A DNA stretch of 64,000 bases. Source: Pseudomonas sp. GTDB lineage: Bacteria > Pseudomonadota > Gammaproteobacteria > Pseudomonadales > Pseudomonadaceae. Below, piece by piece: positions 15,722 to 28,000 of the stretch (positions are counted from its first letter, which is position 1; each line of letters opens with the position of its first letter). A program made the translations under genes and the position numbers. Below the pieces are notes generated by a model. It searched no databases, was not told the origin of the DNA, and saw nothing but the letters and a program-made list of their open reading frames with translations. Location: positions 120,195 through 184,194 of the forward strand of contig NZ_JAUXXP010000017.1 in assembly GCF_030684895.1 (NCBI RefSeq). The letters run 5' to 3'.

Positions 15722-16329
15722 GTCGTCTTCGCCTGCTCACCGCCCTGCTGCTGATCGGCAGCCTGGCCGCCTGCTCGGTCTTGCCGAAAAGCCAGGTGCT
15801 GAGCATCTACCGCCTGCCGGCCAGCAGCCTGCCCAGCCATGACGCCAGCGCCGATTGGGCGCTGCGGGTGAACAAGCCCTACAGCAGCCAGCTGCTCGAC
15901 AGCACACGGATTGCCGTGTTGCCGCCCGGCGACCAGATCAGCGCCTACCAGGGCGTACGCTGGAGCGACCGCGCGCCGCTACTGCTGCGTGACCGGCTGA
16001 TCGATGCCTTCCTCGACGACGGCCGCCTCAAGGCCGTCAGCAGCGATGAAAGCCGCCTGCAGGCCGATCTGGAACTAGACGGCGACCTACGCGCCTTCCA
16101 CAGCGAATACCAGAACGGCCGCCCGGCCGCGCGCATCCTGTTCGAGGCGCGCCTGGTGCAGAGCGGCAGCCTGCGCATCCTCGCCAGCCGGCGTTTCGAA
16201 GTCAGCCAGGCGGCCAGCGACACCTCGGTGCCCGCGGTGGTCAACGCCTTCGGCCAGGCCGGCGACCAACTGGCCCGCGAGGTGCTGGAATGGACCCTGA
16301 ACCAAGGACAGAGCGCGCAGCAAAAATAA
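15718..16329 (+). CDS. ABC-transport auxiliary lipoprotein (PqiC-like)
   Basis: A 203-residue lipoprotein: MSRLRLLTALLLIGSLAAC with the lipobox LAAC and Cys19. The mature part has the PqiC/ABC_trans_aux fold pattern: YRLPA near the N-terminus, LRVNKPYSSQLLDSTRIAV and an RWSDRAPLLLRDRLIDAF strand-helix segment, and a C-terminal helix. In PqiABC-type systems this subunit sits in the outer membrane and completes the envelope-spanning lipid path. ATG overlaps the MCE-gene stop (ATGA). Last gene of the operon. Confidence 0.9.
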   Translation: MSRLRLLTALLLIGSLAACSVLPKSQVLSIYRLPASSLPSHDASADWALRVNKPYSSQLLDSTRIAVLPPGDQISAYQGVRWSDRAPLLLRDRLIDAFLDDGRLKAVSSDESRLQADLELDGDLRAFHSEYQNGRPAARILFEARLVQSGSLRILASRRFEVSQAASDTSVPAVVNAFGQAGDQLAREVLEWTLNQGQSAQQK

Positions 16330-16357
16330 ACTGAGTTGTTCCAGCAAGGGGCGAACC

Positions 16358-16795
16358 ATGGACAAATTTATGCAAGCGGCCATCGATGAAGCCCGCCAGG
16401 GCCTGGCCGAAGGCGGCATCCCGATCGGCTCGGTACTGGTGCACAACGGCCAGATTATTGGTCGCGGCCACAACCGCCGCGTACAACAGGGCAGCGCCAT
16501 CCGTCATGGTGAAATGGACGCCCTGGAAAATGCCGGCCGGCAGAGCGCGCAGACCTACCGCGAGTCGCTGCTCTACACCACCCTCTCGCCCTGCGCGATG
16601 TGCAGCGGGGCGATCCTGCTGTATGGCATCCCCAAGGTGATCATCGGCGAGAACCAGACCTTCCTCGGCGAAGAAGCGCTGCTGCGCGAGCGTGGCGTGC
16701 AGCTCGATGTGCTGCACAACAGCGAATGCCTGCACCTGATGCAGGCCTTTATCGCCGCCCAGCCGACGCTGTGGAACGAGGATATCGGCGAGTAG
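16358..16795 (+). CDS. Cytidine/deoxycytidylate-deaminase-family nucleoside deaminase
   Basis: A 145-residue zinc deaminase. Zinc and catalytic residues are in RHGEMDALE (HxE) and LSPCAMCSGAI (PCxxC); the fold order matches TadA/guanine/cytosine deaminases. The C-terminal WNEDIGE resembles fungal-type and bacterial cytosine or guanine deaminases more than TadA, which is longer and carries different flanks. Deamination of a free base or nucleoside is inferred. AAGGGG lies 6 nt before the ATG. It ends 3 bp from the convergent helicase gene. Confidence 0.85.
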   Translation: MDKFMQAAIDEARQGLAEGGIPIGSVLVHNGQIIGRGHNRRVQQGSAIRHGEMDALENAGRQSAQTYRESLLYTTLSPCAMCSGAILLYGIPKVIIGENQTFLGEEALLRERGVQLDVLHNSECLHLMQAFIAAQPTLWNEDIGE

Positions 16796-16798
16796 CTG

Positions 16799-18727
<1,929 letters not shown>

Positions 18728-18841
18728 AGCTGTCACTCCATTGACCGCACTGGCGGCAAACACTGATTAATTCCTACAAGCCGCGCTGCTATTGCCAATC
18801 CAACTAACACCACGGGCCACACAGGCGTACATTCAAACCAT

Positions 18842-18865
18842 GCAAATAAAAAAGGAGATGAGTAT
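18842..18865 (+). promoter_or_regulatory. Strong ribosome binding site of a decayed small gene
   Basis: AAAAAAAGGAGATGAGT directly precedes an ATG at 18864. This is one of the best Shine-Dalgarno sequences in the window, yet the frame it serves closes after 14 codons. Confidence 0.55.
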
Positions 18866-19207
18866 GCAGGTATCTGGTTTCAGCGGCAGCTTGCCGGTTA
18901 CCCACTAGATCGCTCACCACCCAGGCCAGATGGCCGCGCAGCATAGACCCCGGCGGAACCGGAGTAGCTGATGCGAACCACAGGCCGATGCGCAGTCTGG
19001 CGGGAAAACTCAGGTTCGCCGTGAGTTATGCCAAACCATAGACCTAACGCCGCCATACAACTCGAAAGCGCCAGCGGCCACCCGCGACATATCGACACCT
19101 ACCTGGCACTAGCCAGTCATGCTGAAGTCGACAGCCGCAGACAAAGGCCCTGGAAATCGCCTGAGTTGCCAACCCCGTTAGCGCTGTGGCCCGAGACAGC
19201 CATATAG
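18864..19207 (+). pseudogene. Probable remnant of a small protein gene, function unknown
   Basis: From the ATG at 18864 the frame reads MQVSGFSGSLPVTH and stops. A second frame continues with no stop for about 40 codons (SLTTQARWPRSIDPGG...), and a third opens at 19028 with MPNHRPNAAIQLESASG and DTYLALASHAEVDSRR, ending at 19207. A perfect RBS at the front and a terminator at 19299-19324 bracket the three pieces. The simplest reading is one gene of about 110 codons broken by frameshifts; two small functional ORFs are the alternative. I do not recognise the family. Confidence 0.4.
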
Positions 19208-19277
19208 CAACACCTGAGGCCGTGCAGAGCGGCCACCTGAGCAAGAGCGCAACACGCAACACCCGCAAACGTGCCTG

Positions 19278-19291
19278 ATCTGCTAGCAGAT
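19278..19291. repeat. Perfect 14-bp palindrome
   Basis: ATCTGCTAGCAGAT is self-complementary. It lies 8 bp before the terminator stem at 19299-19324 and may extend the terminator structure or be a protein site. Confidence 0.4.
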
Positions 19292-19298
19292 ACGCACC

Positions 19299-19324
19299 CA
19301 AAGCCGCCTCCGGGCGGCTTTTCC
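19299..19324 (+). terminator. Rho-independent terminator
   Basis: AAGCCGCC and GGCGGCTT form an 8-bp stem around a TCCG loop, followed by TTTTCC. It would end plus-strand transcription of the decayed small gene. Confidence 0.7.
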
Positions 19325-19350
19325 GTTTCTTACTGCATCACAGATGCATT

Positions 19351-19409
19351 GTGGGAGGGGCTTTAGCCGCGACAACTTATTAAAAGCTCGCCGCTAAAGC
19401 GCCTCCCAC
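19351..19409. repeat. REP-like inverted pair
   Basis: GTGGGAGGGGCTTTAGCC at 19351 faces GCTAAAGCGCCTCCCAC, ending at 19409. The arms are imperfect 22-mers separated by 15 bp. The sequence is of the type found in many copies in Pseudomonas intergenic regions. It lies downstream of pckA. Confidence 0.65.
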
Positions 19410-19434
19410 CGGTTATCGCTGTGATTTCCCGTGC

Positions 19435-19466
19435 ATAAAAAAACCGCCGATTAAGGCGGTTTTTTC
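19435..19466 (-). terminator. Terminator downstream of pckA
   Basis: AAAACCGCC and GGCGGTTTT form a stem around GATTAA, with A-tract and T-tract on both sides, so it can work in both directions. It is 18 bp beyond the pckA stop. Confidence 0.8.
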
Positions 19467-19483
19467 AGTACGGCGCTTACAAC

Positions 19484-21025
19484 TTAGAGCTGCGGGCCGG
19501 CGTTTTTGATGGCGTCGCTGACATCGAACTTCTGGAAGTTCTCGATAAACAGCTTGGCCAGGCCTTTGGCGGCTTCGTCGTAGGCGTTTTTGTCTTCCCA
19601 GGTGTTGCGCGGGTTGAGCAGATTGGTTTCAACGCCCGGTACCGACTTCGGCACGCTCAGGTTGATGATCGGCAGCAGCTCGGTTTCGGTACCGATCAGC
19701 GCGCCGCTCTGGATCGCTGCGATCACGCCACGGGTGGTCGGGATATTGAAGCGTTTGCCAACGCCGTAGCCGCCACCAGTCCAGCCGGTGTTGACCAGGT
19801 AAACCTTGGAGCCGAAGCCGCGGATACGCTTGATCAGCAGTTCAGCGTATTCGCCAGCCGGACGCGGGAAGAATGGCGCGCCGAAGCAGGTGGAGAAGGT
19901 CGACTTGATGCCGCCGCCCGAACCCATTTCGGTGGAACCCACCAGCGCGGTGTAACCGGAGAGGAAGTGGTAAGCCGCTTGCTCTTCGTTGAGGATCGAT
20001 ACCGGCGGCAGTACGCCCGTCAGGTCGCAGGTCAGGAAAATCACCGCGTTCGGCTCGCCGCCGAGGTTCTTCTCGCTGCGCTTCTCAACCAGCTCCAGCG
20101 GGTAGGCCGCACGGCTGTTCTGGGTCAGGCTGTCGTCGGCGTAGTTCGGTACGCGGTTTTCATCGAGCACCACGTTTTCCAGCACGGCGCCAAACTGGAT
20201 GGCTTTCCAGATCACCGGCTCGTTCTTCTCGGACAGGTCGATGCACTTGGCATAGCAACCGCCTTCGATGTTGAACACCACGCCCACGCCCCAGCCGTGC
20301 TCGTCGTCGCCGATCAGGTAGCGGCTTTCGTCGGCCGACAGGGTGGTCTTGCCGGTACCGGACAGGCCGAAGAACAGGGTCACGTCGCCTTCTTCACCGA
20401 TGTTGGCGGCGCAGTGCATTGGCAGCACGTCGGCGTCCGGCAGCAGGAAGTTCTGCACGCTGAACATGGCTTTCTTCATTTCACCGGCGTAACGCATGCC
20501 GGCGATCAGGACTTTCTTGGCGGCGAAGTTGAGGATCACGCAGCCATCGGAATTGGTGCCGTCACGCTCCGGTACGCACTCGAAGTTGGCGACGTTGAGC
20601 ACTTGCCACTCACCTTTGCCAGCCGGGTTGTACTGCTCCGGGTTGATAAACAGGCAACGGCCGAACAGGTTCTGCCAGGCGGTGGCAGTGGTCATCTTGA
20701 CCGGCAGGTAGTGCGCGTCGGCAGAACCTACATGAACGTAGGAAACGAAGCTGTCCTGGGCGTCGGAGAACGCCTGCACGCGGTCCCACAGGGCATCGAA
20801 CTTGTCAGCCGGGAACGGACGGTTGATCGCGCCCCAGGCGATTTTCGCCTCGGTGCTCGGCTCTTGCACGATGAAGCGATCAGCCGGCGAACGACCCGTG
20901 CGATGGCCTGTGCGTACAACCAGGGAGCCGTTGGCGGCCAGCTCGCCTTCACCGCGACGAAGGGCTTCTTCGACCAGTTGGGCAGCGCTGATGTCGGTGT
21001 ACACGGCGTTGTTGGCTTGCGTCAT
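19484..21025 (-). CDS. pckA: ATP-dependent phosphoenolpyruvate carboxykinase
   Basis: A 513-residue cytosolic enzyme converting oxaloacetate plus ATP to phosphoenolpyruvate, the first committed step of gluconeogenesis from TCA intermediates. The kinase-1a P-loop [14 protein letters not shown] is near residue 220, followed by the kinase-2 motif [10 protein letters not shown] and the adenine-binding region near the C-terminus ([11 protein letters not shown]). The substrate-binding [14 protein letters not shown] is at residues 39-52. Length is normal. GGGGACCC lies close before the ATG. A perfect inverted repeat lies about 45 bp upstream and may be an operator. The gene is followed by a clear terminator. 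Confidence 0.97.
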   Translation of the reverse strand: MTQANNAVYTDISAAQLVEEALRRGEGELAANGSLVVRTGHRTGRSPADRFIVQEPSTEAKIAWGAINRPFPADKFDALWDRVQAFSDAQDSFVSYVHVGSADAHYLPVKMTTATAWQNLFGRCLFINPEQYNPAGKGEWQVLNVANFECVPERDGTNSDGCVILNFAAKKVLIAGMRYAGEMKKAMFSVQNFLLPDADVLPMHCAANIGEEGDVTLFFGLSGTGKTTLSADESRYLIGDDEHGWGVGVVFNIEGGCYAKCIDLSEKNEPVIWKAIQFGAVLENVVLDENRVPNYADDSLTQNSRAAYPLELVEKRSEKNLGGEPNAVIFLTCDLTGVLPPVSILNEEQAAYHFLSGYTALVGSTEMGSGGGIKSTFSTCFGAPFFPRPAGEYAELLIKRIRGFGSKVYLVNTGWTGGGYGVGKRFNIPTTRGVIAAIQSGALIGTETELLPIINLSVPKSVPGVETNLLNPRNTWEDKNAYDEAAKGLAKLFIENFQKFDVSDAIKNAGPQL

Positions 21026-21067
21026 GTGGGTCCCCGTCGGCCACGTGGCCGAGTCTTCCGAACGTTT

Positions 21068-21094
21068 TGTAGTAGAAAATCAAGCACTACTACA
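21068..21094. promoter_or_regulatory. Inverted repeat upstream of pckA
   Basis: TGTAGTAG and CTACTACA are perfect 8-bp arms 11 bp apart, about 43 bp upstream of the pckA ATG. The position and spacing fit a dimeric regulator site in the pckA promoter. No regulator is known to me for this site. Confidence 0.5.
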
Positions 21095-21204
21095 GCGAAA
21101 AAAGTGCGCCGGATTATGCCAGAAAAAGCCAGCTGCGGGTGCAGCCTCTGATCAGATCATGCCGGTGCGATTTGCGGCTATTTGCCACAGAACCTGCTTA
21201 GGAT

Positions 21205-22092
21205 TTAGTGGCGCGTATCCGATGGAGCTTCGATGCTGCCATCGATAAACAGTTGCAGTACATCCGCTGCATCGAACAGGTAGCGCTCGTTGCAGAACTG
21301 GCAATCGATTTCCACGCTGCCGCCATGCTCCTGCACCAGCGCTTCGGCATCGGCCTGGCCGAGGCTGATCAGCGCGCGGCTGGAGCGCTCACGCGAGCAG
21401 CTGCAACGGAACTGCAGGGCGCGCGGGTCAAACAGGCGCAGCGCTTCCTGGTGATACAGACGGTGCAGCAGGGTTTCGTTATCCAAACCCAGCAGCTCCT
21501 CGGCCTTCAGCGTATCGGCCAGGGCCATGGCGTGCTGCCAGCTGGCTTCACGCTCATCGGCTTCCTTCAAACGGTCGGCCGGCAGCTGCTGCAACAGCAG
21601 GCCGCGGGCACGTTGGCCATCGGCACTGAGCCAGAAACGCGTCGGCAACTGCTCGGAGGTGGCGAAGTAATTGGTCAGGCAATCGGCCAGGGTATCCCCT
21701 TCCAGATCGACAATGCCCTGATAACGCTGCCCTGATTTCGGGTCGACGGTCATGGCCAGCACGCCGTCGGGCATCAGTTCACGCAGGTTGGCATCGGCAG
21801 TGATCTGCTCGGCGTGATAACGGGCGATACCGCGCAGTTCGCCTTCGCTGGAGCACTCGACCATCAGCAAGGGCACGGCACCGGAGGAGCGCGCTTGCAG
21901 AATCAGCAGGCCTTCGAATTTCAGTGTGCCGATCAGCAAAGAGGCAGCAGCCAGCAGTTCACCCAGCAATTGGGCGACCGGTTGCGGGTAGGTGTGTTTG
22001 GCCAGCACATGGCTGTAGCTGTCGGTCAAGCCGACCAACTCACCACGGATATCGCTGTCGTCGAACAAGAAGCGTTGGGAAAAATCAGACAT
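21205..22092 (-). CDS. hslO: Redox-regulated chaperone Hsp33
   Basis: A 295-residue cytosolic holdase chaperone activated by oxidation. The C-terminal zinc centre is intact: RCSCSRE (Cys about 230 and 232) and CQFC (Cys about 263 and 266). Under peroxide or bleach these release zinc, form disulfides and expose the substrate-binding surface. The start at 22092 ([17 protein letters not shown]) is the family N-terminus; the frame continues upstream without support. Length is normal. Located between pckA and a divergent PAP2 phosphatase gene, as in P. aeruginosa. Confidence 0.96.
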   Translation of the reverse strand: MSDFSQRFLFDDSDIRGELVGLTDSYSHVLAKHTYPQPVAQLLGELLAAASLLIGTLKFEGLLILQARSSGAVPLLMVECSSEGELRGIARYHAEQITADANLRELMPDGVLAMTVDPKSGQRYQGIVDLEGDTLADCLTNYFATSEQLPTRFWLSADGQRARGLLLQQLPADRLKEADEREASWQHAMALADTLKAEELLGLDNETLLHRLYHQEALRLFDPRALQFRCSCSRERSSRALISLGQADAEALVQEHGGSVEIDCQFCNERYLFDAADVLQLFIDGSIEAPSDTRH

Positions 22093-22308
22093 GCCAACTT
22101 CACTGAATGTGACTCGGCCCGCGATTTTAGGCGCAAACGCCCATCCGACCAAGCGCCTCTTATCTATCAGCGCTGCGGGCGGAAGCTATCGATACCAACC
22201 CGGGTCACAGTTACCGACAAAAGGCAGGCCGAATCTTTGCAATCAGAAGACAGAATATCTAGCATGCCCGCCGCCTTAATCCCTTACAGATGACAAGGAT
22301 GCCACTGC

Positions 22309-23103
22309 ATGAGCCCTTCTTTTCTTAACGACCAATGGCGTATCCGCCCGCTGGTTGCCTGCCATATCGTCGCCCTGCTGCTGCTCGCCAGTTGGCTGTG
22401 GGCGCCCAGCCGCGCGCTGTGGGACCAGTTTGATCTGCAACTGTTTGCCCTGCTCAACGAACCCGTGCATAGCGCCGGCCTGTGGGCGCAGACCTGGGCG
22501 ATCGGCAGCATGCGCCCGGTGGACATGGGTGTTGGCGTGCTGATGCTGGCGGTGATGCTCAAGGCCGACCTAGTGTTCAGCGGCGCCCAGGTGCGCAAAG
22601 CGCTGTATGCCTTTCTCGCGGCGCTGATCGTGTTGCTGCTGTTTCGCGTCGGCTTCGCCGAGCTGGTCAAGCTGATGGGCTGGCAGCGCCCGAGCGCGTC
22701 CTTGGTAGTTGAAGGCGCCGCGCGGCTGACTGAGATGTTCCCGACCTGGGAAGAGCGCTGGGACATGAAGGACAGTGCCACCCGCAGTTTCCCCGGTGAT
22801 CACGCCTCGGTGCTGCTGATCTGGGCGATGTTTATGAGCTTCTTCGCGCGCAACTGGCGCCTGCTGCTGGTCTGGACGATGGCGGTGATTTTTATGCTGC
22901 CGCGCCTGGTAGCGGGCGCACACTGGGGCTCGGACGCCCTGGTAGGCGGCGTATTCCTCGCCCTGCTGGCCCTGGCCTGGGCCTGCTTTACCCCCTTTGC
23001 CTACAAAACCAGCGAATGGCTGGAATACGTCACCCAGCCGCTGCTCAAGAGCCTGGCCAAGCTGCCCCTACTGGGCCGCCTGAGTGTAATCAGCGGCCGC
23101 TAG
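22309..23103 (+). CDS. PAP2-family membrane phosphatase
   Basis: A 264-residue integral membrane protein with about six TM helices. The three phosphatase motifs are present: KLMGWQRPSAS (motif 1), RSFPGDHASVLL (motif 2, catalytic His, here FPGDH rather than PSGH), and PRLVAGAHWGSDALVGG (motif 3, with the nucleophile-type His and Asp). Such enzymes dephosphorylate phosphatidic acid, undecaprenyl pyrophosphate or lipid A. The protein is longer than the minimal PAP2 fold, with a cytoplasmic tail of about 30 residues. AAGGA lies 9 nt before the ATG. Substrate is not deducible. Confidence 0.88.
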   Translation: MSPSFLNDQWRIRPLVACHIVALLLLASWLWAPSRALWDQFDLQLFALLNEPVHSAGLWAQTWAIGSMRPVDMGVGVLMLAVMLKADLVFSGAQVRKALYAFLAALIVLLLFRVGFAELVKLMGWQRPSASLVVEGAARLTEMFPTWEERWDMKDSATRSFPGDHASVLLIWAMFMSFFARNWRLLLVWTMAVIFMLPRLVAGAHWGSDALVGGVFLALLALAWACFTPFAYKTSEWLEYVTQPLLKSLAKLPLLGRLSVISGR

Positions 23104-23145
23104 GCTGATCTGCGCGGCGGTTTGCCTTAAGCCAGGCGCCGCGCT

Positions 23146-23541
23146 TTATTCCTGATTGCCGTGAAACTGCTGAAACTGCCGGCGCTGCTTCTTGCTTGGC
23201 CGGCCATCGGTCTGCATGCCCAACGCCCCGGCTTTGCGCTGCGCGGCAGCCTGCTCGCGGCGCTCGATGCTTTCTGCTGTTTCCGCATACAAGGCCTGCG
23301 CCTCCGGCGCGCCACGGCGCACCACTGAAAGCGCCTGCACCACCACGCTACGCTCCTCGAAGCCAGTGCGGATCACATAGACATCGCCGACTCTCGGCTC
23401 CTTGCCAGGTTTGCAGCGCTCGCCGCGATGGTGCACCTTGCCGCCCTCGATAGCCGCCTTGGCCAGGGCGCGGGTTTTATAAAAGCGCGCGGCCCACAGC
23501 CATTTATCCAGGCGTACCTTGTCGTCGTCTTTATCGCTCAT
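23146..23541 (-). CDS. hslR: Heat-shock protein 15, S4-domain RNA-binding protein
   Basis: A 131-residue basic protein. The S4 RNA-binding domain occupies the N-terminal half: VRLDKWLWAARFYKTRALA, then AIEGGKVHHRGERCKPGKEP. A Lys/Arg/Gln-rich tail follows (KKQRRQFQQFHGN). Hsp15 binds stalled 50S subunits carrying nascent chain-tRNA and helps recycle them. GGGGATCAG lies directly before the ATG at 23541; the frame upstream to 23607 has no support. It is divergent from rimB, with about 70 bp between. Confidence 0.94.
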   Translation of the reverse strand: MSDKDDDKVRLDKWLWAARFYKTRALAKAAIEGGKVHHRGERCKPGKEPRVGDVYVIRTGFEERSVVVQALSVVRRGAPEAQALYAETAESIERREQAAAQRKAGALGMQTDGRPSKKQRRQFQQFHGNQE

Positions 23542-23612
23542 CTGATCCCCACTGATGCCCACTGTGCAGGCGGACATTTTGCCTGATGCAGTTGTCATAA
23601 GGGCCAACTAGA

Positions 23613-24107
23613 ATGCCCGCAAATACCATGGATCGCCCTTTGAAGACTTTCGACCAACTTGGCGTAATCGGCCTGCGTGAATGGATCAACCTGCCGGAAC
23701 TAGGCATGGTCGGCCTGCGCGCCAAGATTGATACCGGGGCCAGCACCTCCAGCCTGCACGCCAGCGAGATCCAGCCGTTCGACCGCGATGGCGAACCCTG
23801 GGTACGCTTTACCGCGCACCTCGGTACCCTGGTGCAACGCCGCCACCGCTGCGAGGCGCAGCTGGTTTCGCTGAAAACCATCAAAAGCTCCAACGGCCAC
23901 ACACAGTCGCGTTATGTGATCCGCACCAACCTGACCCTGGGCGAGCGCGAATGGCCGGTGGAGTTCACCCTGACCTGCCGCAAAACCATGCGCTACCGCG
24001 TGTTGCTTGGCTCCAAGGCGCTGGTTGATGGGCAACTGCTGGTCAATCCGGCACTGACCTACGTACAGAATAAACCCACCCTCGCTGACTCCCCTGGTGC
24101 CCAATGA
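23613..24107 (+). CDS. rimB: Retropepsin-like ATP-dependent zinc protease family (RimB)
   Basis: A protein of 164 residues from the first ATG, or 159 if the ATG at 23628 (MDRPLKTFD) is used; the second begins at the conserved region and may be the true start. The aspartic-protease-like motif is [15 protein letters not shown] near residue 40, and the C-terminal [19 protein letters not shown] matches the family. The stop overlaps the rimK ATG (ATGA), so the two are co-translated. In P. fluorescens, RimB is reported as a protease acting on RimK and its poly-glutamate products; that role is inferred here from family and position. Confidence 0.88.
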   Translation: MPANTMDRPLKTFDQLGVIGLREWINLPELGMVGLRAKIDTGASTSSLHASEIQPFDRDGEPWVRFTAHLGTLVQRRHRCEAQLVSLKTIKSSNGHTQSRYVIRTNLTLGEREWPVEFTLTCRKTMRYRVLLGSKALVDGQLLVNPALTYVQNKPTLADSPGAQ

Positions 24108-25009
24108 AGATCGCCGTGCTGTCGCGCAACCCGCGCCTGTATTCCACCCGCCGTCTGGTCGAAGCCGGACAGCTGCGGGGCCACGAGATGGTGGTGATCG
24201 ACACCCTGCGTGCCTATATGAACATCGCCAGCCACAAGCCGCAGATCCACTACCGGGGCAAGCCGCTGGAAGGCTTTGATGCGGTGATCCCTCGCATCGG
24301 TGCGTCGGTGACCTTCTACGGCTGCGCGGTGCTGCGCCAGTTCGAGATGATGGGCGTGTTCCCACTCAACGAGTCGGTGGCCATCGCCCGTTCGCGGGAC
24401 AAGCTGCGCTCGCTGCAATTACTCTCACGCCGTGGCATCGGCCTGCCAGTGACGGGTTTCGCCCACTCACCGGATGACATCGCCGACCTGATCGACATGG
24501 TTAACGGCGCGCCATTGGTGATCAAGGTGCTGGAAGGCACCCAGGGCATCGGTGTAGTGCTCTGTGAAACCGCCACCGCCGCCGAGTCGGTGATCGAAGC
24601 CTTTATGGGCCTCAAGCAGGACATCATGGTGCAGGAATACATCAAGGAAGCCGGCGGTGCGGACATCCGCTGCTTTGTGGTCGGCGACAAGGTGATTGCG
24701 GCGATGAAGCGCCAGGCCAAGCCCGGCGAGTTCCGCTCCAACCTGCACCGTGGCGGCAGCGCCAGCCTGATCAAGATCACCCCGGAAGAACGCATGACCG
24801 CCATCCGCGCGGCCAAGGTCATGGGATTGAGCGTGGCCGGCGTGGATATCCTGCGCTCCAATCACGGCCCGCTGGTAATGGAGGTGAATTCCTCGCCGGG
24901 TCTGGAAGGCATCGAAACCACCACCGGCAAGGATGTCGCCAGCCTGGTGATCCAGCATCTGGAGAAGAACAGCGGACCAAATCTGACCCGCACCAAAGGT
25001 AAAGGCTAA
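24104..25009 (+). CDS. rimK: Ribosomal protein S6 glutamate ligase
   Basis: A 301-residue ATP-grasp enzyme adding glutamates to the C-terminus of ribosomal protein S6 (RpsF). Family motifs: [18 protein letters not shown] at the N-terminus, the ATP-grasp loop [32 protein letters not shown], and the metal-binding end [17 protein letters not shown]. Length is normal. Overlaps rimB by 4 bp. In Pseudomonas RimK activity is reported to respond to c-di-GMP. The stop is only 3 bp from the stop of a convergent GGDEF-EAL gene, with no terminator between. Confidence 0.96.
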   Translation: MKIAVLSRNPRLYSTRRLVEAGQLRGHEMVVIDTLRAYMNIASHKPQIHYRGKPLEGFDAVIPRIGASVTFYGCAVLRQFEMMGVFPLNESVAIARSRDKLRSLQLLSRRGIGLPVTGFAHSPDDIADLIDMVNGAPLVIKVLEGTQGIGVVLCETATAAESVIEAFMGLKQDIMVQEYIKEAGGADIRCFVVGDKVIAAMKRQAKPGEFRSNLHRGGSASLIKITPEERMTAIRAAKVMGLSVAGVDILRSNHGPLVMEVNSSPGLEGIETTTGKDVASLVIQHLEKNSGPNLTRTKGKG

Positions 25010-25012
25010 GCC

Positions 25013-28000
25013 TCACAAAAGCGGCGGAGGGCCTCGATGCTGCTGCATCCAGGCCTGAAAATCCGCCTCCTTCAACGGCCGACTGAAGTGATAGCCCTGC
25101 CCCAGTGAGCAGCCATGCTGGCGCAAACAGTCGAGCTGCCACTGGCTTTCAATGCCTTCGGCCACGCACTCCAGGCCCAGGTTGCGGGCGATCACCAGAA
25201 TGGTCTGCACCAGCATCAGGCCGCTGCCGTCTTCACCGTCCATGTCCCAGGTAAAGCTGCGGTCGATCTTCAGGCGGTCCAGCGGTAAACGCTTGAGGTA
25301 GGTCAGTGAGGAGTAGCCGGTGCCGAAGTCATCAATAGCGAACCGCACGCCCAGCGCCTTGAGTGCCTGCATATTGCTGATGCACTGCTCGACCTCCTCC
25401 AGCAGCACGCCTTCGGTAATCTCTAGTTCCAACGCCGTTGCCGGCACCTGATGGCGTTGCAGGCACTCGCTGATGCGCGCCACGCAGCCGCGCTGGCGCA
25501 GCTCGCGCGGGCTGAGGTTGACCGCCAGCACCAGTTGCGGCCACTGCGGCAACCAGCGCGCCAGCGCCGCGCACGCCTGCTCCAGCACCCAAGCACCGAG
25601 CTCCTCGATCAAGCCGGTTTCTTCGGCCAGCGGGATAAAGTCGCCGGGCATCACTTCGCCGCGCTCCGGATGCACCCAGCGCAGTAGCACTTCCGCGCCG
25701 GCAATACGCTCGGTGACCAGCGCCAGTTGCGGCTGAAACACCAGATACAGCTGATTGCGCTGCACCGCCTGGCGCAGCTCGCTCTGCATCTGCAGCCGCT
25801 GGTCGATGGCCGCCTGCATCTCCGGGGCGAAGAAGTGCAAGGCGTTGCGGCCACCCTGTTTGGCCCGGTACATGGCGGTGTCCGCCTGCTTCAGCACGTC
25901 GGCGGCCACCTGGCTGCCGAAGGGGTGCAGGGCAATGCCGATACTGGCGCTGATCGACAGTTCATGGCCATCGATCCAGCAGGTGCCGACCAGACTTTTC
26001 AGCAGTTTTTCCGCAGTGATAGCCGCCGCTTCCGCCGCCAGTTGCGGGTTGCTGTCGAGCCCCTCAAGCAGCACCACAAACTCGTCGCCGCCCATCCGCG
26101 CCAGGGTATCTTCGGCGCGCAAGCCGCTGGCCAGCCGCGCGGTGACCTCGCGCAGCAGGCCGTCGCCGACCAGATGGCCAAGGCTGTCGTTGACCGTTTT
26201 GAAGTGATCGAGGTCGATAAACAGCAGCGCGCCCAAGGTGTTTTCGCGCTGCTCGCGGTCCATCGCGTGCTGCAGACGGTCGAGCAGCAGGCGCCGATTG
26301 GGCAGGCCGGTGAGTTCGTCGCTGAAGGCCAGGCGTTCGATCTCACGCTGATAACGCTGGCGCTCGGAAATATCGGTGACGCTGCCGCGAATCAGCACCG
26401 GCTCACCCGGCATGCGCACCAGACGGACCTCGCACGGAATCTGCCGGCCCTTGCTGTCACGGTGCAGCCAGTCGAATACCGGCGCCTCGCCGGACATCGC
26501 CCGTTGCAGGTAGACCTGGCCCAGCTCGGCGGTTAACTGACCGTCCGCCTGCTTGCTCGGGCTTAGATCAAACACACGCTTGCTGGCGATTTCTTCGCGG
26601 CTGTAACGCAGCAGGCGCAAGGCGTTGTCATTGCACTCGACCAGCGTGCCGTGAAGGTCGAACAGCATGATCGCCTCAGGCGCATTCTCGACGATGGTGC
26701 GGTAGCGCGCCTCGGCCTGCAGACGCTCGCTGATGTCTTCCACCAGCAGCAGAAACATGCGCACCCGGCCGGTGCTGTGGCGCACCGCGCGCAGGCTGAC
26801 GCGGGTATGCACCAGGCTGTCGTCGGCGCGGCGAAAGCGTTTTTCCAGCTCAAAACCTTCACGGCGGCCGCTGAGTACCTGATCGAGCAGCGGCAGCTCG
26901 TTGTGCAGGTCGTCTTCCAGCGACAGCTCTTCCCAGCTCGACGCCAGCAGCTGTTCGCGCGAACGCCCGAGAATGCTGCAGAGCTTGTGGTTGACCTCCT
27001 CCCAGGCAAAGTTCGGGCTGGTCAGGGCCATGCCGATCAGCGGCGCCTCGAAGAACAGGCGCAGGCGCTCATCCCGCTCGCGCAGTTGCTGCTCGGCGTA
27101 TTTACGCGCACTGACATCCTGCAGCGCGCCATACACGCGCACCAGCTCGGTCCCGTCGCGCTCGGTAATGCCGCGGATACGCAGCCAACGCGTCTTACCC
27201 TTGGCAGTGAGCAGACGCACTTCGATGTCGAATTGCTCCAGCCCATCGATCAGCTGCTGCAACACCTGCTCGGCCAGCACCCGCCCGCTGGCATCCAGGT
27301 AACTCAGGGCTTGGTTAAGGTCAGGCGTGCCGTTCTTCGGGTCCAGCTCATAGATGCGAAAGCAGCCGGCGCTCCAGTCCATGTCCTGCGCTGGCATGTT
27401 CAGCACCCAGCCACCGAGATTGGCGATGTGCTCGGTCTGGCTAAACAGGTAACTCTGCTTGAGCAGCTCGTCACTCTGCGAGCGCACCTGGCTGGCCAAT
27501 TGCTCGCGGGCGGTGACATCGCTCTGCAGGGCGACGAAATGGCTGATGCCCTGGTCGTCGCGCATCGGCGCCAGGGTAAATTCGTTCCAGAATTGCTGGC
27601 CGTTCTTGCGGTAGTTACGCAGCACCACATCACAGCCCATGCCCTCGCGCACGGCCTGCTGCAAGCGGCTCAAGCCCTGTTGCTGATGATCATCACGCAG
27701 CAGGAAGTTCCAGTTGTTGCCCAGGGTTTCCTCACGGCTGTAGCCGGTAATCTGCTCGAACGCCGGGTTGCAGTAGATCAGCGGCAACGCCGGCTGGCGG
27801 GCATCGGCAATGATCACGCCTAACGGGCTGGCCTCCAGTGCCAGGTTGGCCAGTGCCAGTTGCTGCTGCATCTGCGCACTGCGCGCCAGCGCCTGACGCA
27901 GATCACTCAGGCTGCGCCCCACCAGCAGGGTGGCGAGCATAAACAGCAGCACACTGAAGTGCAGTTCCAGGCGCTGCGGGTCAAGCCAGGCCGCACTATT

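Noticed and set aside
27600..27830. LOV-type photosensor in the first PAS domain of the MASE1-GGDEF-EAL protein
   Set aside because: The motif reads GNNWNFL, without the flavin-binding Cys of GRNCRFLQ.
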